The notes beneath the pieces are model-generated. The model was not told where the DNA came from. It saw only the letters and a program-made list of their open reading frames with translations, and did not search any database. 64,000 bases of DNA from Ilumatobacter sp963746265 (GTDB lineage: Bacteria > Actinomycetota > Acidimicrobiia > Acidimicrobiales > Ilumatobacteraceae): assembly GCA_963746265.1 (NCBI GenBank), contig CAVVAM010000012.1, positions 62,001 to 126,000 on the forward strand, in the 5' to 3' direction. Numbering within the stretch: position 1 is the stretch's first letter; each line of letters opens with the position of its first letter. The translations under genes were made by a program, and so were the position numbers. Shown one piece after another: positions 8,685 through 18,196 of the stretch.

Positions 8685-9300
8685 CGTCGCGGACGACGGG
8701 GGCGCCGACGTCGCGGCCGGCCTGGACTCGTTCGGCATCGCACAGCACGACGCCGCCGCCCTGCTCGACCTCGCCGAGACCGCGATTCGCGAGCGCCTCA
8801 CCGGACCCAGCACGTCCGAACTCGACATCGACGGCCTGGCTCCGACGTTGCACCAGGCGACCGGAGCGTTCGTGACACTCCGGGCGAACGGGGAACTGAA
8901 CGGCTGCATCGGCAACATCGACGGGTCGGGATCGCTCGCCACGAACGTGGCCGACCTGGCGATCAAGGCCGCCTTCGACGATCCGAGGCTCCCGGCGCTC
9001 CGACCCTCCGATCTCCCCGGGCTGAGCATCGAGATCTCGCTGCTGACGTCGCCGGTCGAGGTGCCGGCGAGCACGCGCCAGGAGCTGCTCCGGAGCGTTC
9101 GGCGCCACGAACACGGCCTCATCATCCAGAGCGGCCGCAATCGCGGTCTCTTCCTGCCAGCGGTGTGGGAGCAACTCCTCGAGCCCGACGACTTCGTCGA
9201 CCACCTGTTGCTCAAGGCCGGCATCGCGCGTCGCTCGTGGCCCGACAACCTCGTCGCCGCCGTCTTCACCACCGCCACGATGCGCCGCATCCTCAGCTGA
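8677..9300 (+). CDS. amrA: AmmeMemoRadiSam system protein A (AMMECR1 family)
   Basis: 207 aa from a rare TTG start at 8677, chosen because it gives an 8-bp overlap with the MEMO gene and the full AMMECR1 domain. The family signature appears as LNGCIGNIDGSG (the usual RGCIG with Asn in place of Arg), followed by AFDDPRLPALRPSDLPGLSIEIS and HGLIIQSGRNRGLFLPAVWEQ. Function is unknown; it is presumed to act with the MEMO and radical SAM partners. Confidence 0.92.
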   Translation: MADVADDGGADVAAGLDSFGIAQHDAAALLDLAETAIRERLTGPSTSELDIDGLAPTLHQATGAFVTLRANGELNGCIGNIDGSGSLATNVADLAIKAAFDDPRLPALRPSDLPGLSIEISLLTSPVEVPASTRQELLRSVRRHEHGLIIQSGRNRGLFLPAVWEQLLEPDDFVDHLLLKAGIARRSWPDNLVAAVFTTATMRRILS

Positions 9301-9362
9301 CCGGCCCGCCCGACCTGACCCGGCACCGAATCCACTGGAAGCTCTCGGACGGGCGGACAACA

Positions 9363-10832
9363 ATGACGGTCGTGGGATGGTCGTCGAAGTTCGGCTCGCA
9401 GCGAGAGCAACAGTCCACGACACGAATTCGGTATCCACACTTCCTGATCGCTGCCGGAACGACGATCGCGAACACCGTCCGCTACGTGTTCAGCCGGCGA
9501 CGGCGGCTCTCACTGGAGGGCCGGATGCGCGGCGACGAATACCGCAACTGGTCGGGTGACCGACGGCATCCGGCCGACTTCCACCAACCCACGTCGGTGG
9601 GCGAACTGCAGGAACTCGTGCGGGCTGCGTCGTCGGTGCGCGTGGTCGGGTCCGGCCACTCCTTCAACGACGGGCTGATGACCGACGGCGTCACGATCTC
9701 GCTCGATCGGCTGGCCGGTGTGTCGAACATCGACCACGACACGAAGCAGGCGACGGCCTGGGGCGGAACCCGCGTTCGCAACCTGACACCCGCGCTGCTC
9801 GCCGAGGGCCTGGCGTTCCAGACGCTCGCATCACACGACGCGCAGAGCGTGGCCGGCATCCTGTCGACCGACGTCCACGGCACCGGTCGTGAGCCGGCCC
9901 ACCCGAGCGACCGCGTCGTCGCGATGGACCTCGTCGACGGCACCGGCACGCTGCACGAGCACCTGACGCCCGACGACGAACGCTTCAAGGCCGCCGTCGG
10001 CGGGCTCGGCAGCGTCGGTATCATCACCAAGCTCACGTTCCAGTGCGTCGACGCGTTCAACCTCCGGCAGGGCACACACGTCGAGTCACAGGAATGGGCC
10101 GAGGCCAACCTCGACGCGCTGTGCGAGGAGCACCAGCACGTCAGCTTCTACGCCTACCCGTTCACCGACCGGGTCCACGTCCACACGTGGACCCACACGG
10201 ACGAGGGGCGGTCACGACTCGGAGCGTTCCGCGAGTCACTCAACGAGGCCAAGGCCGCCGTCGTCGCGGCCACGCTCGGCGACGCCATGGCCCACTGGGG
10301 TCTACTGCCGAAGATGGCGACCCCGACGATGGCGCTGCAACGGCCGACCCGCCTCGTCCTGCACTCCCACGAGGCGTTCAGCCGCAGCCAGTACCACCTC
10401 CACCAGGAGCTCGAGGTGGCCGTGCCGCGCGATCGGGTCTGGACCGACCTCCGGGAGCTCCTCGACCTGTACGAGCGGCGTGCCGCCGACCAGCGGCTTC
10501 CCTTCCTCCTGGTCGAGGTGCGCTTCACCCCGGCACCACACGACGCGACATTCCTCGGACCCGGCGCCGGGCGCGCAACGGCATGGCTGTGCCTGTGCTG
10601 CAACCAGTCGGGCGCGGTCGGCGACTTCTTCGCCGACGTCGAGGAGTGGGTTCGCGACAACGACGCCCGGATCCACCTCGGCAAGTGGTGCGAGGACCTC
10701 GATGCGCGAGACCTCGCACGGATGCACGGTGAGCGATTCGAACGGTTCCAGCAGGTGCGCCGGCGGCTCGACCCGCAGGGACGGTTCTCGAATCCTTTCG
10801 TCGATCGCGTGCTCGGTCCCGTCGGTGGGTGA
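9363..10832 (+). CDS. FAD-linked oxidase, aldonolactone oxidase family
   Basis: About 489 aa from ATG 9363. The start is uncertain and ATG near 9525 is an alternative. The PCMH FAD domain is seen from about residue 70, with VVGSGHSFNDG (the His of GHS is the usual covalent FAD anchor in this fold) and DVHGTG near 165. The C-terminal ALO-type domain ends with IHLGKWCEDLD and ARMHGERFERFQQVRRRLDPQGRFSNPF, the family tail. Relatives oxidise L-gulono- or D-arabinono-1,4-lactone or similar polyols. It stands alone between the AmmeMemo trio and the desaturase. Confidence 0.82.
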   Translation: MTVVGWSSKFGSQREQQSTTRIRYPHFLIAAGTTIANTVRYVFSRRRRLSLEGRMRGDEYRNWSGDRRHPADFHQPTSVGELQELVRAASSVRVVGSGHSFNDGLMTDGVTISLDRLAGVSNIDHDTKQATAWGGTRVRNLTPALLAEGLAFQTLASHDAQSVAGILSTDVHGTGREPAHPSDRVVAMDLVDGTGTLHEHLTPDDERFKAAVGGLGSVGIITKLTFQCVDAFNLRQGTHVESQEWAEANLDALCEEHQHVSFYAYPFTDRVHVHTWTHTDEGRSRLGAFRESLNEAKAAVVAATLGDAMAHWGLLPKMATPTMALQRPTRLVLHSHEAFSRSQYHLHQELEVAVPRDRVWTDLRELLDLYERRAADQRLPFLLVEVRFTPAPHDATFLGPGAGRATAWLCLCCNQSGAVGDFFADVEEWVRDNDARIHLGKWCEDLDARDLARMHGERFERFQQVRRRLDPQGRFSNPFVDRVLGPVGG

Positions 10833-11084
10833 ACCGGCCACGCGACCGTTCGGGGAACCCGACGGAAGCCAGCGACCACGCGAGACGAGATCGTCATAGG
10901 GGACAGCGGGGACCGTCACGCGGCGACGTTCGAGGCCCGCACACCTCGTTCGACCGCGACGGGTCGTTCACCGCGCAGCTCCCTGGACCCGCAGAGATCC
11001 CCCGACAGACCGGATGCCGCACCTGACGCTCCTCGCCCGGGCGATCACGGCGGGTTCGGGCGGAAGGGAATTTGGACCCTGCCT

Positions 11085-11098
11085 ACCGACCGGTCGGT
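11085..11098. promoter_or_regulatory. Perfect 14-bp palindrome, candidate TetR-type operator
   Basis: ACCGACCGGTCGGT reads identically on both strands and is flanked by partly symmetric CTGCC...GGCAG arms. It sits 18 bp before the ATG of the desaturase gene, where a bound repressor would block initiation. Short GC-rich perfect palindromes of this type are common TetR-family operators in actinobacteria. The cognate regulator is not adjacent. Confidence 0.6.
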
Positions 11099-11116
11099 CG
11101 TGGCAGGCTGGTGTCG

Positions 11117-12181
11117 ATGAGTTCCGCCACATCTTCGGTCCGTCCACGCCCCCGATCCCAGTCACTCAACGACGTCCGCGAGGTCATCCCCGCCGAGTGC
11201 TACGAACCCTCCAGATCGAGAGCCATCATGGCGCTCGTGCAGGCCACGGTGCTGTACGTCGTCCCGATCGCACTGCTGGCACTCACCGACCGCTGGTGGG
11301 CCGTCCCAGTGTTGTGGGTGGCCGCCGGCCTCGGCATCGCCGGACTGTTCGTGCTCGGCCACGACGCCTCACACGGCGCACTGTTCCGCTCGCGACGGGC
11401 GAATCGGGTACTCGCCTGGCTCTGCATGATCCCGAGCGTCCACGTGGAAGCCGCATGGAATCTCGGGCACAACCGCGTGCATCACGGCTACACGACCCGC
11501 CAGGGGTTCGATTTCGTGTGGCATCCCACGACACCCGACGAGTACTCCGACATGAAGGCAGTCGCTCGGCTTCGCCACCGCTTCGAATGGTCGTTCCTCG
11601 GGTCGGGCGCCTACTACCTGCGGGTCGTGTGGTGGGAGAAGATGTGGCGATTCGCTCCGGGCGGCAAGCACCGCGCAGCGATCCGGCGTGACAAGTTCCT
11701 CCTGGGATCGGTGATGGTCGTGATGCTGGCGATCCCGGCGATCGTCGGCGCAGTGGAGGGCGGCTGGGTCGACGCCATCTGGCTTCCGGTCAAGCTGATC
11801 GTGGTGCCGTTCCTCGTCTTCGTCCAGATCATCGGCTGGACCGTGTACGTGCATCACGTGTCGCCGGACATCCGCTGGTGGCCGCGACGGGAATGGTCGC
11901 AGTTCAAAGGTCAGATGGAGTCGACGACCATCCTGCGATTCCCCCGGGTCGTCAACCGGCTCTGGTTCCACAACATCTTCGTGCACGTCCCTCACCATGT
12001 CGACGCCCGCATTCCGTTCCACCACCTCCCGGCCGCCGCCGCCGCCATCTCCGACTCGTATCCCGACACCGTGAAGGTCGACCGCTTCTCTCCCGGCGAC
12101 TACGCCCGGGCGACCCGCACCTGCAAGCTCTACGACTTCGACGCCGGCCACTGGCTCCCCTACTCGGCCGCAACCCACTGA
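11117..12181 (+). CDS. Membrane fatty acid desaturase
   Basis: 354 aa. Three histidine boxes for the di-iron site are present: GHDASHG (about 92), HNRVHH (about 122) and HVPHHVDARIPFHH (about 300). Hydrophobic pairs flank the first box and lie at LLGSVMVVMLAIPAIVGAV and VVPFLVFVQIIGWTVYVHHV. This matches the FA_desaturase family of omega-6/delta-12 type enzymes that act on membrane lipid acyl chains with ferredoxin or cytochrome electrons. ATG 11117 is preferred over GTG 11111. The palindrome just upstream suggests repression by a fatty-acid-type regulator. Confidence 0.9.
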   Translation: MSSATSSVRPRPRSQSLNDVREVIPAECYEPSRSRAIMALVQATVLYVVPIALLALTDRWWAVPVLWVAAGLGIAGLFVLGHDASHGALFRSRRANRVLAWLCMIPSVHVEAAWNLGHNRVHHGYTTRQGFDFVWHPTTPDEYSDMKAVARLRHRFEWSFLGSGAYYLRVVWWEKMWRFAPGGKHRAAIRRDKFLLGSVMVVMLAIPAIVGAVEGGWVDAIWLPVKLIVVPFLVFVQIIGWTVYVHHVSPDIRWWPRREWSQFKGQMESTTILRFPRVVNRLWFHNIFVHVPHHVDARIPFHHLPAAAAAISDSYPDTVKVDRFSPGDYARATRTCKLYDFDAGHWLPYSAATH

Positions 12182-12239
12182 CCGAACCACTCGGCAGTAC
12201 CCGGGGCCACGACGCCCGGACCACCGGACGGCGCACAGG

Positions 12240-12490
12240 GACCACCCTCATGTCGGGCCCAGCCTGGTCGCGGTCGGCGTCATCATCCTCACGGCGCCGG
12301 CGATCGCGGTGCGGACGCTCATCGATGCGATCGTCGACGATCCGACCGGACGCCCGACCGCCGATGCGGTCCTCACGGTCCGAACGGTTGCGCTTCGCCG
12401 GCAGGGGTTCGTCGGCGATCGTCTGCGGCGTGCTGTTCGCCGGCTTCGCCACCCTCCTCGGGAATCGTCGATTCGCGGTGGCCACCCGAC
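12240..12490 (+). pseudogene. Possible frameshifted remnant of a small membrane protein
   Basis: In the 423-bp space between the desaturase and the PaaX gene, one plus frame from about 12260 reads like a membrane helix (LVAVGVIILTAPAIAVRTLI) with strong G/C at third positions. After about 12390 the coding character moves to another plus frame, AIVCGVLFAGFATLLGNRRF. Neither half has a complete gene structure. A single-base indel near 12380-12410 would join them. Family unknown, and sequencing error cannot be excluded. Confidence 0.3.
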
Positions 12491-12604
12491 GGCTTCCGAC
12501 ATGGCCCGATCGACATGGCCCGATCGCATCCGCAGTCTGCTCGCGGATCCACTCCTCCGGTACCGGAACGCCGAGGTACGGCCCATCGAACGGCGCGGGC
12601 AGCC

Positions 12605-13468
12605 CTACGCCCGTTCATGAACGTCGAGATCGCCGAACCACAGCCGGGCAGCGGGCGACCAGTCGGCGTGACGATCGTGGAACACCTGCGCCGCCGTGGT
12701 CCCTGCCCAGCAATCCGGGAGGAGCTCGGTCGGCAACTCGGGATCGGTGAACGGAAAGCGCCGCCAGTCGTGGACGAGCCCGACGAGCGCCCGGAACGAC
12801 GCCCGGTCCTCGGTCGGCCGTTGATCGCGATGGGCGCAGGTGAACGTGGCGTAGGAGTCCGCCAGCCCGTCCAGATCCCACGCTCGGGCAACGAGGTCCC
12901 GGTTCTCGCCGTCCGCGCCCACGGACGAGTGCAGCACGACGCTCTCGTCGGTCAGCCCGAGATCGCGCAGGACCTCGCGCAGCGCTCGCTCACGGTCGAG
13001 GTGCGGTGAGATCAGGAGAGTGGGTGACAACTCACCGAACCCGAGGAAGGCCAGCCGTGTCCGGAGCTGGTTCCGGACGGCCCGCTGCGATTCGGCGACC
13101 GGGCAGTGCGCGACCAACCACGTCCCGCCCCAGTCGACGGTCGAGGTCCCGAACCCGTAGATGCGGCGGGCACCTTCTTCGAGCAGTCGTCGTCCGTCGT
13201 CCGTGAGCGACCAGCGGACGCGTCGCCCGTGACGGTCGGGTCGGATGAGACCCTGATCACCGATTCGGGCGATCGCCTGGCGAGCGTTCTTCTCGCCGAT
13301 GCCCAGCACCTCGGCCGCCGCCACGAGCGACGACGTCCAGGCCGCGCCACCAGCGGGGAGCACGAGCTCACCGAGGATGGTGAGAACGAGTGCCTTCGCT
13401 CCGCCGTGCTGAGCGGGCAGGTCATCGGTCGGCACGACGATGTCGGAGAGCGCGGCGACGTCGCTCAC
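12605..13468 (-). CDS. PaaX-family transcriptional regulator
   Basis: 287 aa from GTG 13468, overlapping the CoA-ligase stop by 4 bp. The N-terminal winged helix (KALVLTILGELVL...LGIGEKNARQAIARIGDQGLI) and the central PaaX domain (GTWLVAHCPVAESQRAVRNQLRTRL, GFGELSPTLLISP) are recognisable. The C-terminal PaaX domain (LVGLVHDWRRFPFTDPELPTELLP) is complete. PaaX proteins repress phenylacetate genes and respond to an aryl-CoA thioester; here the regulator is the last gene of a benzoyl-CoA operon, so benzoyl-CoA is a plausible effector. Box pathways in proteobacteria use BoxR/BzdR instead. Confidence 0.9.
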   Translation of the reverse strand: MSDVAALSDIVVPTDDLPAQHGGAKALVLTILGELVLPAGGAAWTSSLVAAAEVLGIGEKNARQAIARIGDQGLIRPDRHGRRVRWSLTDDGRRLLEEGARRIYGFGTSTVDWGGTWLVAHCPVAESQRAVRNQLRTRLAFLGFGELSPTLLISPHLDRERALREVLRDLGLTDESVVLHSSVGADGENRDLVARAWDLDGLADSYATFTCAHRDQRPTEDRASFRALVGLVHDWRRFPFTDPELPTELLPDCWAGTTAAQVFHDRHADWSPAARLWFGDLDVHERA

Positions 13469-15021
13469 GGACCGGGCTCCAGCGAATCGCGCAGCGCGAA
13501 CCGTCGGATCTTGCCGGTCGCGGTCTTGGGCAACGAATCGACGACGAGGATGCGCCGCGGCCGCTTGAACGCCGCCATCCGTTCACGGCAGTGCCGTTCG
13601 AGCTCGACCGGATCGGGCTCGGCGCCCGTCGCCGCGACGACGAACGCCACGACCTCCTCGAGCCCCGCGGCGTTGCGAGCCCCGACGACGGCGACTTCGA
13701 GAACGTCGGGGTGCTCGATCAGCGCGCTCTCGACCTCTGCCGGCGACACCCAGATCCCACCTGCCTTGATCATGTCGTTGTTCCGCCCGAGGAACGTGTA
13801 GGTGCCGTCGACCGATCGCGTGTACACGTCGCCCGTACGGACCCAGCCCTGGCGGAACGCGGTGTCCGTCGCCTCCGGCCGATCGTGGTACCCGACGGCC
13901 GCGGACGGCCCCTGCACGTGGAGATAGCCGGGGGTGTCGGGCTCGGTCACGACCTCGCCGGTATCGGTGCGGAGCTCCGCCGTGTAACCGGGGACCGGGA
14001 CCCCGCTCGAACCCGGCGTCTGCAGGTCGAGTGTGTTCGAGATGAAGATGTGCAGCAGCTCCGTCGACCCGATCCCGTCGAGCACCGGCGACCCCGACAA
14101 CGCGGAGAATCGCTGCTGGACGTCGGCCGGGAGCGACTCCCCCGCCGTGACCGTCGCCCGGACCGACGAGAACGTCCCGGCCGCCGGATCGGCGTCGAGG
14201 AGCGCGGCACAGAAACCGGGACTGGAGAAGAACAACGTCGGGCGCTCTGCCGCGATCAGCTCGACGAACGACGCCGGCGTGGGCGGATCCGGATGGAGGA
14301 TCGCGGTGGCGCCGACCGAGAACGGGAACGTCAGCGAGTTGCCGAGCCCGTAGGCGAAGAACAGCTTGGCAACCGAGAGGAATCGGTCGTCCTCGGCGAC
14401 ACCCAGGATCTCGGCGGCGTAGGTCACCGCAGTCGCTCGCGCGCTGCCGTGCACGTGCATGACACCTTTCGGGATGCCGGTGGTACCGCTGCTGTACAGC
14501 CAGAACGCCGACGAGTCGACGCTGGTGTCGGCCACCGGCTGCTCCGACCGGTCGACGAACGAGGCCCACTCGGACCCCATGACGTCGCCGCGACTCGATG
14601 CGGGACCAGCCGCGTCGCCGCTGACCACGACGGCCCGAACGGTCGGCGCCGACGCGATGGCCGCCTCGATCGACCCTGCGTACCTCCCGGAGACGACGAC
14701 GGCAACCGCACCGGCATCAGCGATGATCGGACCGAGCTCGGCTCCGGTCAACATCGTCGACAGGGGAACCGGAACCACACCCGAGCGCTGGGCACCGAGG
14801 AACCATGCCGGAAACGAGAGATCGTCGTCGAGCACCAACGCCACCCGCTCCCCCTGGGCGACCCCCAGCTCCGCCAGGGTGTTCTGGGCCCGGAACAGCT
14901 CGGTCAGGAGCTCGGCGTATGTCGTCTCGACACCGTCGCAGCGAACTGCGACGCGAGCGCCTCGTCCCTCCTCGACGTGCCGGTCGACGAGCCAGGCGGC
15001 GCTGTTGTGGGCCTCCGACAC
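13465..15021 (-). CDS. Benzoate--CoA ligase family protein
   Basis: 518 aa, adenylate-forming enzyme. The AMP-binding motif is YSSGTTGIPKGVMH (about 180), followed by FFAYGLGNSLTFP, GSTELLHIFISN, and the C-terminal catalytic lysine in LPKTATGKIRR. FFAYGLGN and GGIWVSPAEVE are features of the benzoate-CoA ligase subfamily. It should activate benzoate (or a close aryl acid) with ATP and CoA, giving the benzoyl-CoA used by BoxB/BoxC encoded 6 bp upstream in the same operon. Confidence 0.9.
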   Translation of the reverse strand: MSEAHNSAAWLVDRHVEEGRGARVAVRCDGVETTYAELLTELFRAQNTLAELGVAQGERVALVLDDDLSFPAWFLGAQRSGVVPVPLSTMLTGAELGPIIADAGAVAVVVSGRYAGSIEAAIASAPTVRAVVVSGDAAGPASSRGDVMGSEWASFVDRSEQPVADTSVDSSAFWLYSSGTTGIPKGVMHVHGSARATAVTYAAEILGVAEDDRFLSVAKLFFAYGLGNSLTFPFSVGATAILHPDPPTPASFVELIAAERPTLFFSSPGFCAALLDADPAAGTFSSVRATVTAGESLPADVQQRFSALSGSPVLDGIGSTELLHIFISNTLDLQTPGSSGVPVPGYTAELRTDTGEVVTEPDTPGYLHVQGPSAAVGYHDRPEATDTAFRQGWVRTGDVYTRSVDGTYTFLGRNNDMIKAGGIWVSPAEVESALIEHPDVLEVAVVGARNAAGLEEVVAFVVAATGAEPDPVELERHCRERMAAFKRPRRILVVDSLPKTATGKIRRFALRDSLEPGP

Positions 15022-15027
15022 GGACGA

Positions 15028-16446
15028 TCAGACCTGCACGTAGTCGTAGTCGACCGGCTTCTGGTTGATCCCGGTCGAGGGCGGTGCGATCCAGCCCGCC
15101 ATCCGGCCGGGCTCGGTGACCCCGACCATCAGCGACTGCACGTGCGCCTTGTCGGCATCCGTCGGCAGCCAGGCGTCCTGCGCCGCCTCCCATTGGCCTA
15201 CGGTCAGCATCTGGCCGTCGGGGCTGATGTGGCGCCCGGAGAACGTGCCGACCTGGCGATGGAACCCGATGTGCGGCAGTTCGAGCCGGAAGTCCGAGCC
15301 GGCCTCGCTCAACGCGCGGTTCCAACGGTCGACCCCCTTCTGACAGTCGACGGTGTAGTCCTCGCGGAGCGTTTCGTTGAGCGCCGCCAGCTGGGTGACC
15401 TCACGTCGACCGATCCCGGCCTCCGTGGCTTCGGGGACGTAGCGGTACAGGTCGGTGAGCCGGTGGTCGTCGTCGCGGCGTTCCTCCTGGAAGCGACCCT
15501 TGAGGCCACCCGAGTAGTAGTTGGCGGCATTCGTCGAGGTCTCGGCGCCGAACAGATCGAGCGAGACCGAGTAGTGGAAGTTCAGGTACTTCTGCAACAC
15601 GTTCAGGTTGATCCCACCGTGCTGATGCACGTCGGCGGTGTCGTGCTGCTGCATGAGTTCGAGTGTGCGCGCCACGACGCGTCCGATGCCGGTGGCCCCG
15701 ACGAACATGTGGTGCGCCTCTTCCTTGAGCATGAAGTCGCACGTGCGGCTCAACGGGTCGAAGGCGGATTCGCGCATCGACGCGAGCTGGTACTTGCCGT
15801 CGCGATCGGTGAAGTAGGTGAAGAAGTAGAACGAGAGCCAGTCGGGTGTCTCCTCGTTGAACGCGCCGAGGATGCGCGGGTTGTCGGCGTCACCCGAGTG
15901 TCGTTCGAGCATCGCGTCGGCCTCGTCGCGACCGTCCTTGCCGAAGTACCGGTGCAACAGGTACACCATCGCCCACAGGTGACGACCTTCCTCGACGTTG
16001 ACCTGGAAGAGGTTGCGCATGTCGTACAGCGAAGGCGCGGTGAGACTGAGCTGACGTTGCTGTTCGACCGACGCGGGCTCGGTGTCACCCTGCACGACGA
16101 TCAACCGGCGCAGGTCGGAGCGGTACTCGCCCGGCACGTCGTGCCAGACGTCCTCGCCCTGGTGCTCACCGAATGCGATCTTGCGATCCTGCTCGGGCTC
16201 TGCGAGGAAGACACCCCAGCGGTAGTCGGGCATCGCGACATGGCCGAAATTGGCCCATCCCTGCTGACCCACGTCGATCGCCGTCCGGAGGAACACCGGG
16301 TTCGTCTTGAACGCGACCGGGCCGAGCTCCTCCCACCACCGGATGAACTTCGGCTGCCACGATTCGAGCGCTCGCTGCAATCGGCGGTCGCCGGCCAGAT
16401 CGACATTGTTGGGGATCTTGGCGTCGATGTCGACGGTGACGGACAT
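15028..16446 (-). CDS. boxB: Benzoyl-CoA 2,3-epoxidase oxygenase subunit BoxB
   Basis: 472 aa, close to the usual 473-475. Di-iron ligands are visible in VNVEEGRHLWAM and FMLKEEAHHMFVG. The protein is recognisable throughout (FIRWWEELGP, WHDVPGEYRSDLRRLIVVQGDTEPASVEQQ, NFHYSVSLDLFGAETSTNAANYY). BoxB uses O2 and electrons from a reductase to form 2,3-epoxybenzoyl-CoA. The BoxA reductase gene is not in this window, so electrons must come from elsewhere. It lies 3 bp downstream of boxC. Confidence 0.95.
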   Translation of the reverse strand: MSVTVDIDAKIPNNVDLAGDRRLQRALESWQPKFIRWWEELGPVAFKTNPVFLRTAIDVGQQGWANFGHVAMPDYRWGVFLAEPEQDRKIAFGEHQGEDVWHDVPGEYRSDLRRLIVVQGDTEPASVEQQRQLSLTAPSLYDMRNLFQVNVEEGRHLWAMVYLLHRYFGKDGRDEADAMLERHSGDADNPRILGAFNEETPDWLSFYFFTYFTDRDGKYQLASMRESAFDPLSRTCDFMLKEEAHHMFVGATGIGRVVARTLELMQQHDTADVHQHGGINLNVLQKYLNFHYSVSLDLFGAETSTNAANYYSGGLKGRFQEERRDDDHRLTDLYRYVPEATEAGIGRREVTQLAALNETLREDYTVDCQKGVDRWNRALSEAGSDFRLELPHIGFHRQVGTFSGRHISPDGQMLTVGQWEAAQDAWLPTDADKAHVQSLMVGVTEPGRMAGWIAPPSTGINQKPVDYDYVQV

Positions 16447-16449
16447 GGT

Positions 16450-18129
16450 TCACACTCGCTTCGGGTCGTAGGACGGGCGGGAGCCGGTTCCGAAGCGCTG
16501 CAGTGCACCCTCGGGACCGACGGCGTTGGGTCGTTGGAAGATCCAGTTCTGCCAGGCGGAGAGGCGGGAGAAGATCTTGGTCTCCATCGTCTCGGGGCCG
16601 ACGAACCGGTAGTTCGCCTCCATCCCGGTCAGGGCGTCGGGCGAGAAGCTCGTGCGTTCCTCGAGCATCAGCCGAACCTCGTCGTGCCAGTCGAGGTCGT
16701 CCGGTGTGAACGTGACCAACTCGGCGCCGAGTGCATCGGCGGCGACGAGATCCTTGCCGACGACGTCGACCGCCGCCTGCAGTGCGTCGTCGCGACCCCA
16801 GAACCGGGTCCCCAGACGGGTCAGGTGGTTCGACATCGGAAACCAGCCGAGGTTGGCCTCCGACAGGCGGATCGTGGCCGGTGGCGGCGGCTCGTCGAGG
16901 TCTTCCCACGTTCCCTCGAGCATGTAGCTGCGGTCGGCGGCGAGGACCAGTTCGGCGAGTACGCCGACGAAGGCGCTCCCGGGCTCGATCGTGGCGACGA
17001 GGGTGCGAGCCGACAGATCGAATCGCTTCAGCACGCGCGTCCAGAAGAGCCGGACCTCGCGCACGAACCAGTGGTCGGCGTCGGCGGTGAGCACGTCCTC
17101 GGCGGCGATGACGGCGTCCCCGCTTCCGGCCGTCGCGAAGACCCAGGTGCCGATCTCCGGTTCGTTGAAGCGGAGATGGAGGATCGCATCGTCGAGCGCC
17201 CGTGCCGTCGCGAGCAGCCAGCTGCCGGTCCCGGCGGCCACCAACTCCTCCCCCGTGGCGGGCTGCGGCTCGCTCGGCGCCGACACCGTGAACGTGGCCG
17301 TCCCCAGCCCACGATCGATCGCGATCCGAACGTTCGGGTAGATGATCACGTCGTCGTCGAACTCGCGCTCGAGCAGGTCGAGTTCGACACCGGTCGCCTG
17401 GTCGGGGCGGTCGGACTCCGCGGCGCGCGCCGAGACCCGCTCGGAGATCAGGGCATCGAAACCGCTCGCCGGAGCGATCCCATCGACGAGGCCCCAATCG
17501 AGCGCCGTCGGGCCGCGTACGCCCTCGGTGCGGGTCGCGAATGCATCGGCGAGGTCGCGACGTACGTGACGCTTGTCGACGACTCGCGTCAAGCCGCCGG
17601 TGCCGGGCAGCACCGCCAGCAACGGGACTTCGGGAAGCGACACCGCCGTGGAGCGGTCGTCGACGAGCAGGATCTCGTCACACGCCAGCGCCAGTTCGTA
17701 GCCGCCCCCCGCGGCGGTGCCGTTCACCGCGGCGATCCACACCTGGCCGCTGTGCTCGGTGGCATCCTCGATCGAGTTGCGCGTCTCGTTCGTGAACTTG
17801 CAGAAGTTGACCTTGTGGGCGTGCGACGAGCCGGCCAGCATCCCGATGTTGGCACCGGCGCAGAACATCCGGTCGATGCCACCGGTGACCACGACGACCT
17901 TCACCGCAGGGTGCTCGAATCGGAGCCGCTGCACCGCATCGTTGAGTTCGATGTCGACGCCGAGGTCGTACGAGTTCATCTTCAGCTCGTAGTCGTCGCG
18001 GAGGCCGCCGGCGGGATCGACCGCCAGCGCCAACGTGGCGACCGAGCCGTCGACCGTCAGCGTCCAGTGCCGGTACCGGTCGGGGTCCGTCGCGAAGTCG
18101 ACCCAGGGTTCGGTCGCCGTGTCTGCCAT
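16450..18129 (-). CDS. boxC: 2,3-epoxybenzoyl-CoA dihydrolase BoxC
   Basis: 559 aa from ATG 18129, which has a good AGAAGGGA ribosome site; the frame is open further upstream without a better start. Two crotonase-like modules are present. The first has VVVTGGIDRMFCAGANIGMLAG and GTAAGGGYELALACDEI for the oxyanion hole, and the second is degenerate. The C-terminus (ANYRFVGPETMETKIF, LSAWQNWIFQRPNAVG) is typical for BoxC. The enzyme hydrolytically opens the epoxide ring to 3,4-dehydroadipyl-CoA semialdehyde plus formate. The next enzyme (BoxD) is not in the window. First gene of the operon boxC-boxB-ligase-paaX. Confidence 0.95.
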   Translation of the reverse strand: MADTATEPWVDFATDPDRYRHWTLTVDGSVATLALAVDPAGGLRDDYELKMNSYDLGVDIELNDAVQRLRFEHPAVKVVVVTGGIDRMFCAGANIGMLAGSSHAHKVNFCKFTNETRNSIEDATEHSGQVWIAAVNGTAAGGGYELALACDEILLVDDRSTAVSLPEVPLLAVLPGTGGLTRVVDKRHVRRDLADAFATRTEGVRGPTALDWGLVDGIAPASGFDALISERVSARAAESDRPDQATGVELDLLEREFDDDVIIYPNVRIAIDRGLGTATFTVSAPSEPQPATGEELVAAGTGSWLLATARALDDAILHLRFNEPEIGTWVFATAGSGDAVIAAEDVLTADADHWFVREVRLFWTRVLKRFDLSARTLVATIEPGSAFVGVLAELVLAADRSYMLEGTWEDLDEPPPPATIRLSEANLGWFPMSNHLTRLGTRFWGRDDALQAAVDVVGKDLVAADALGAELVTFTPDDLDWHDEVRLMLEERTSFSPDALTGMEANYRFVGPETMETKIFSRLSAWQNWIFQRPNAVGPEGALQRFGTGSRPSYDPKRV

Positions 18130-18196
18130 GTGGTGTCCCTTCTCGTGTCCGTTCTCGTCGAGCTTGCGGGCGACGGAGCGGTGCGGGCCGACCAAC

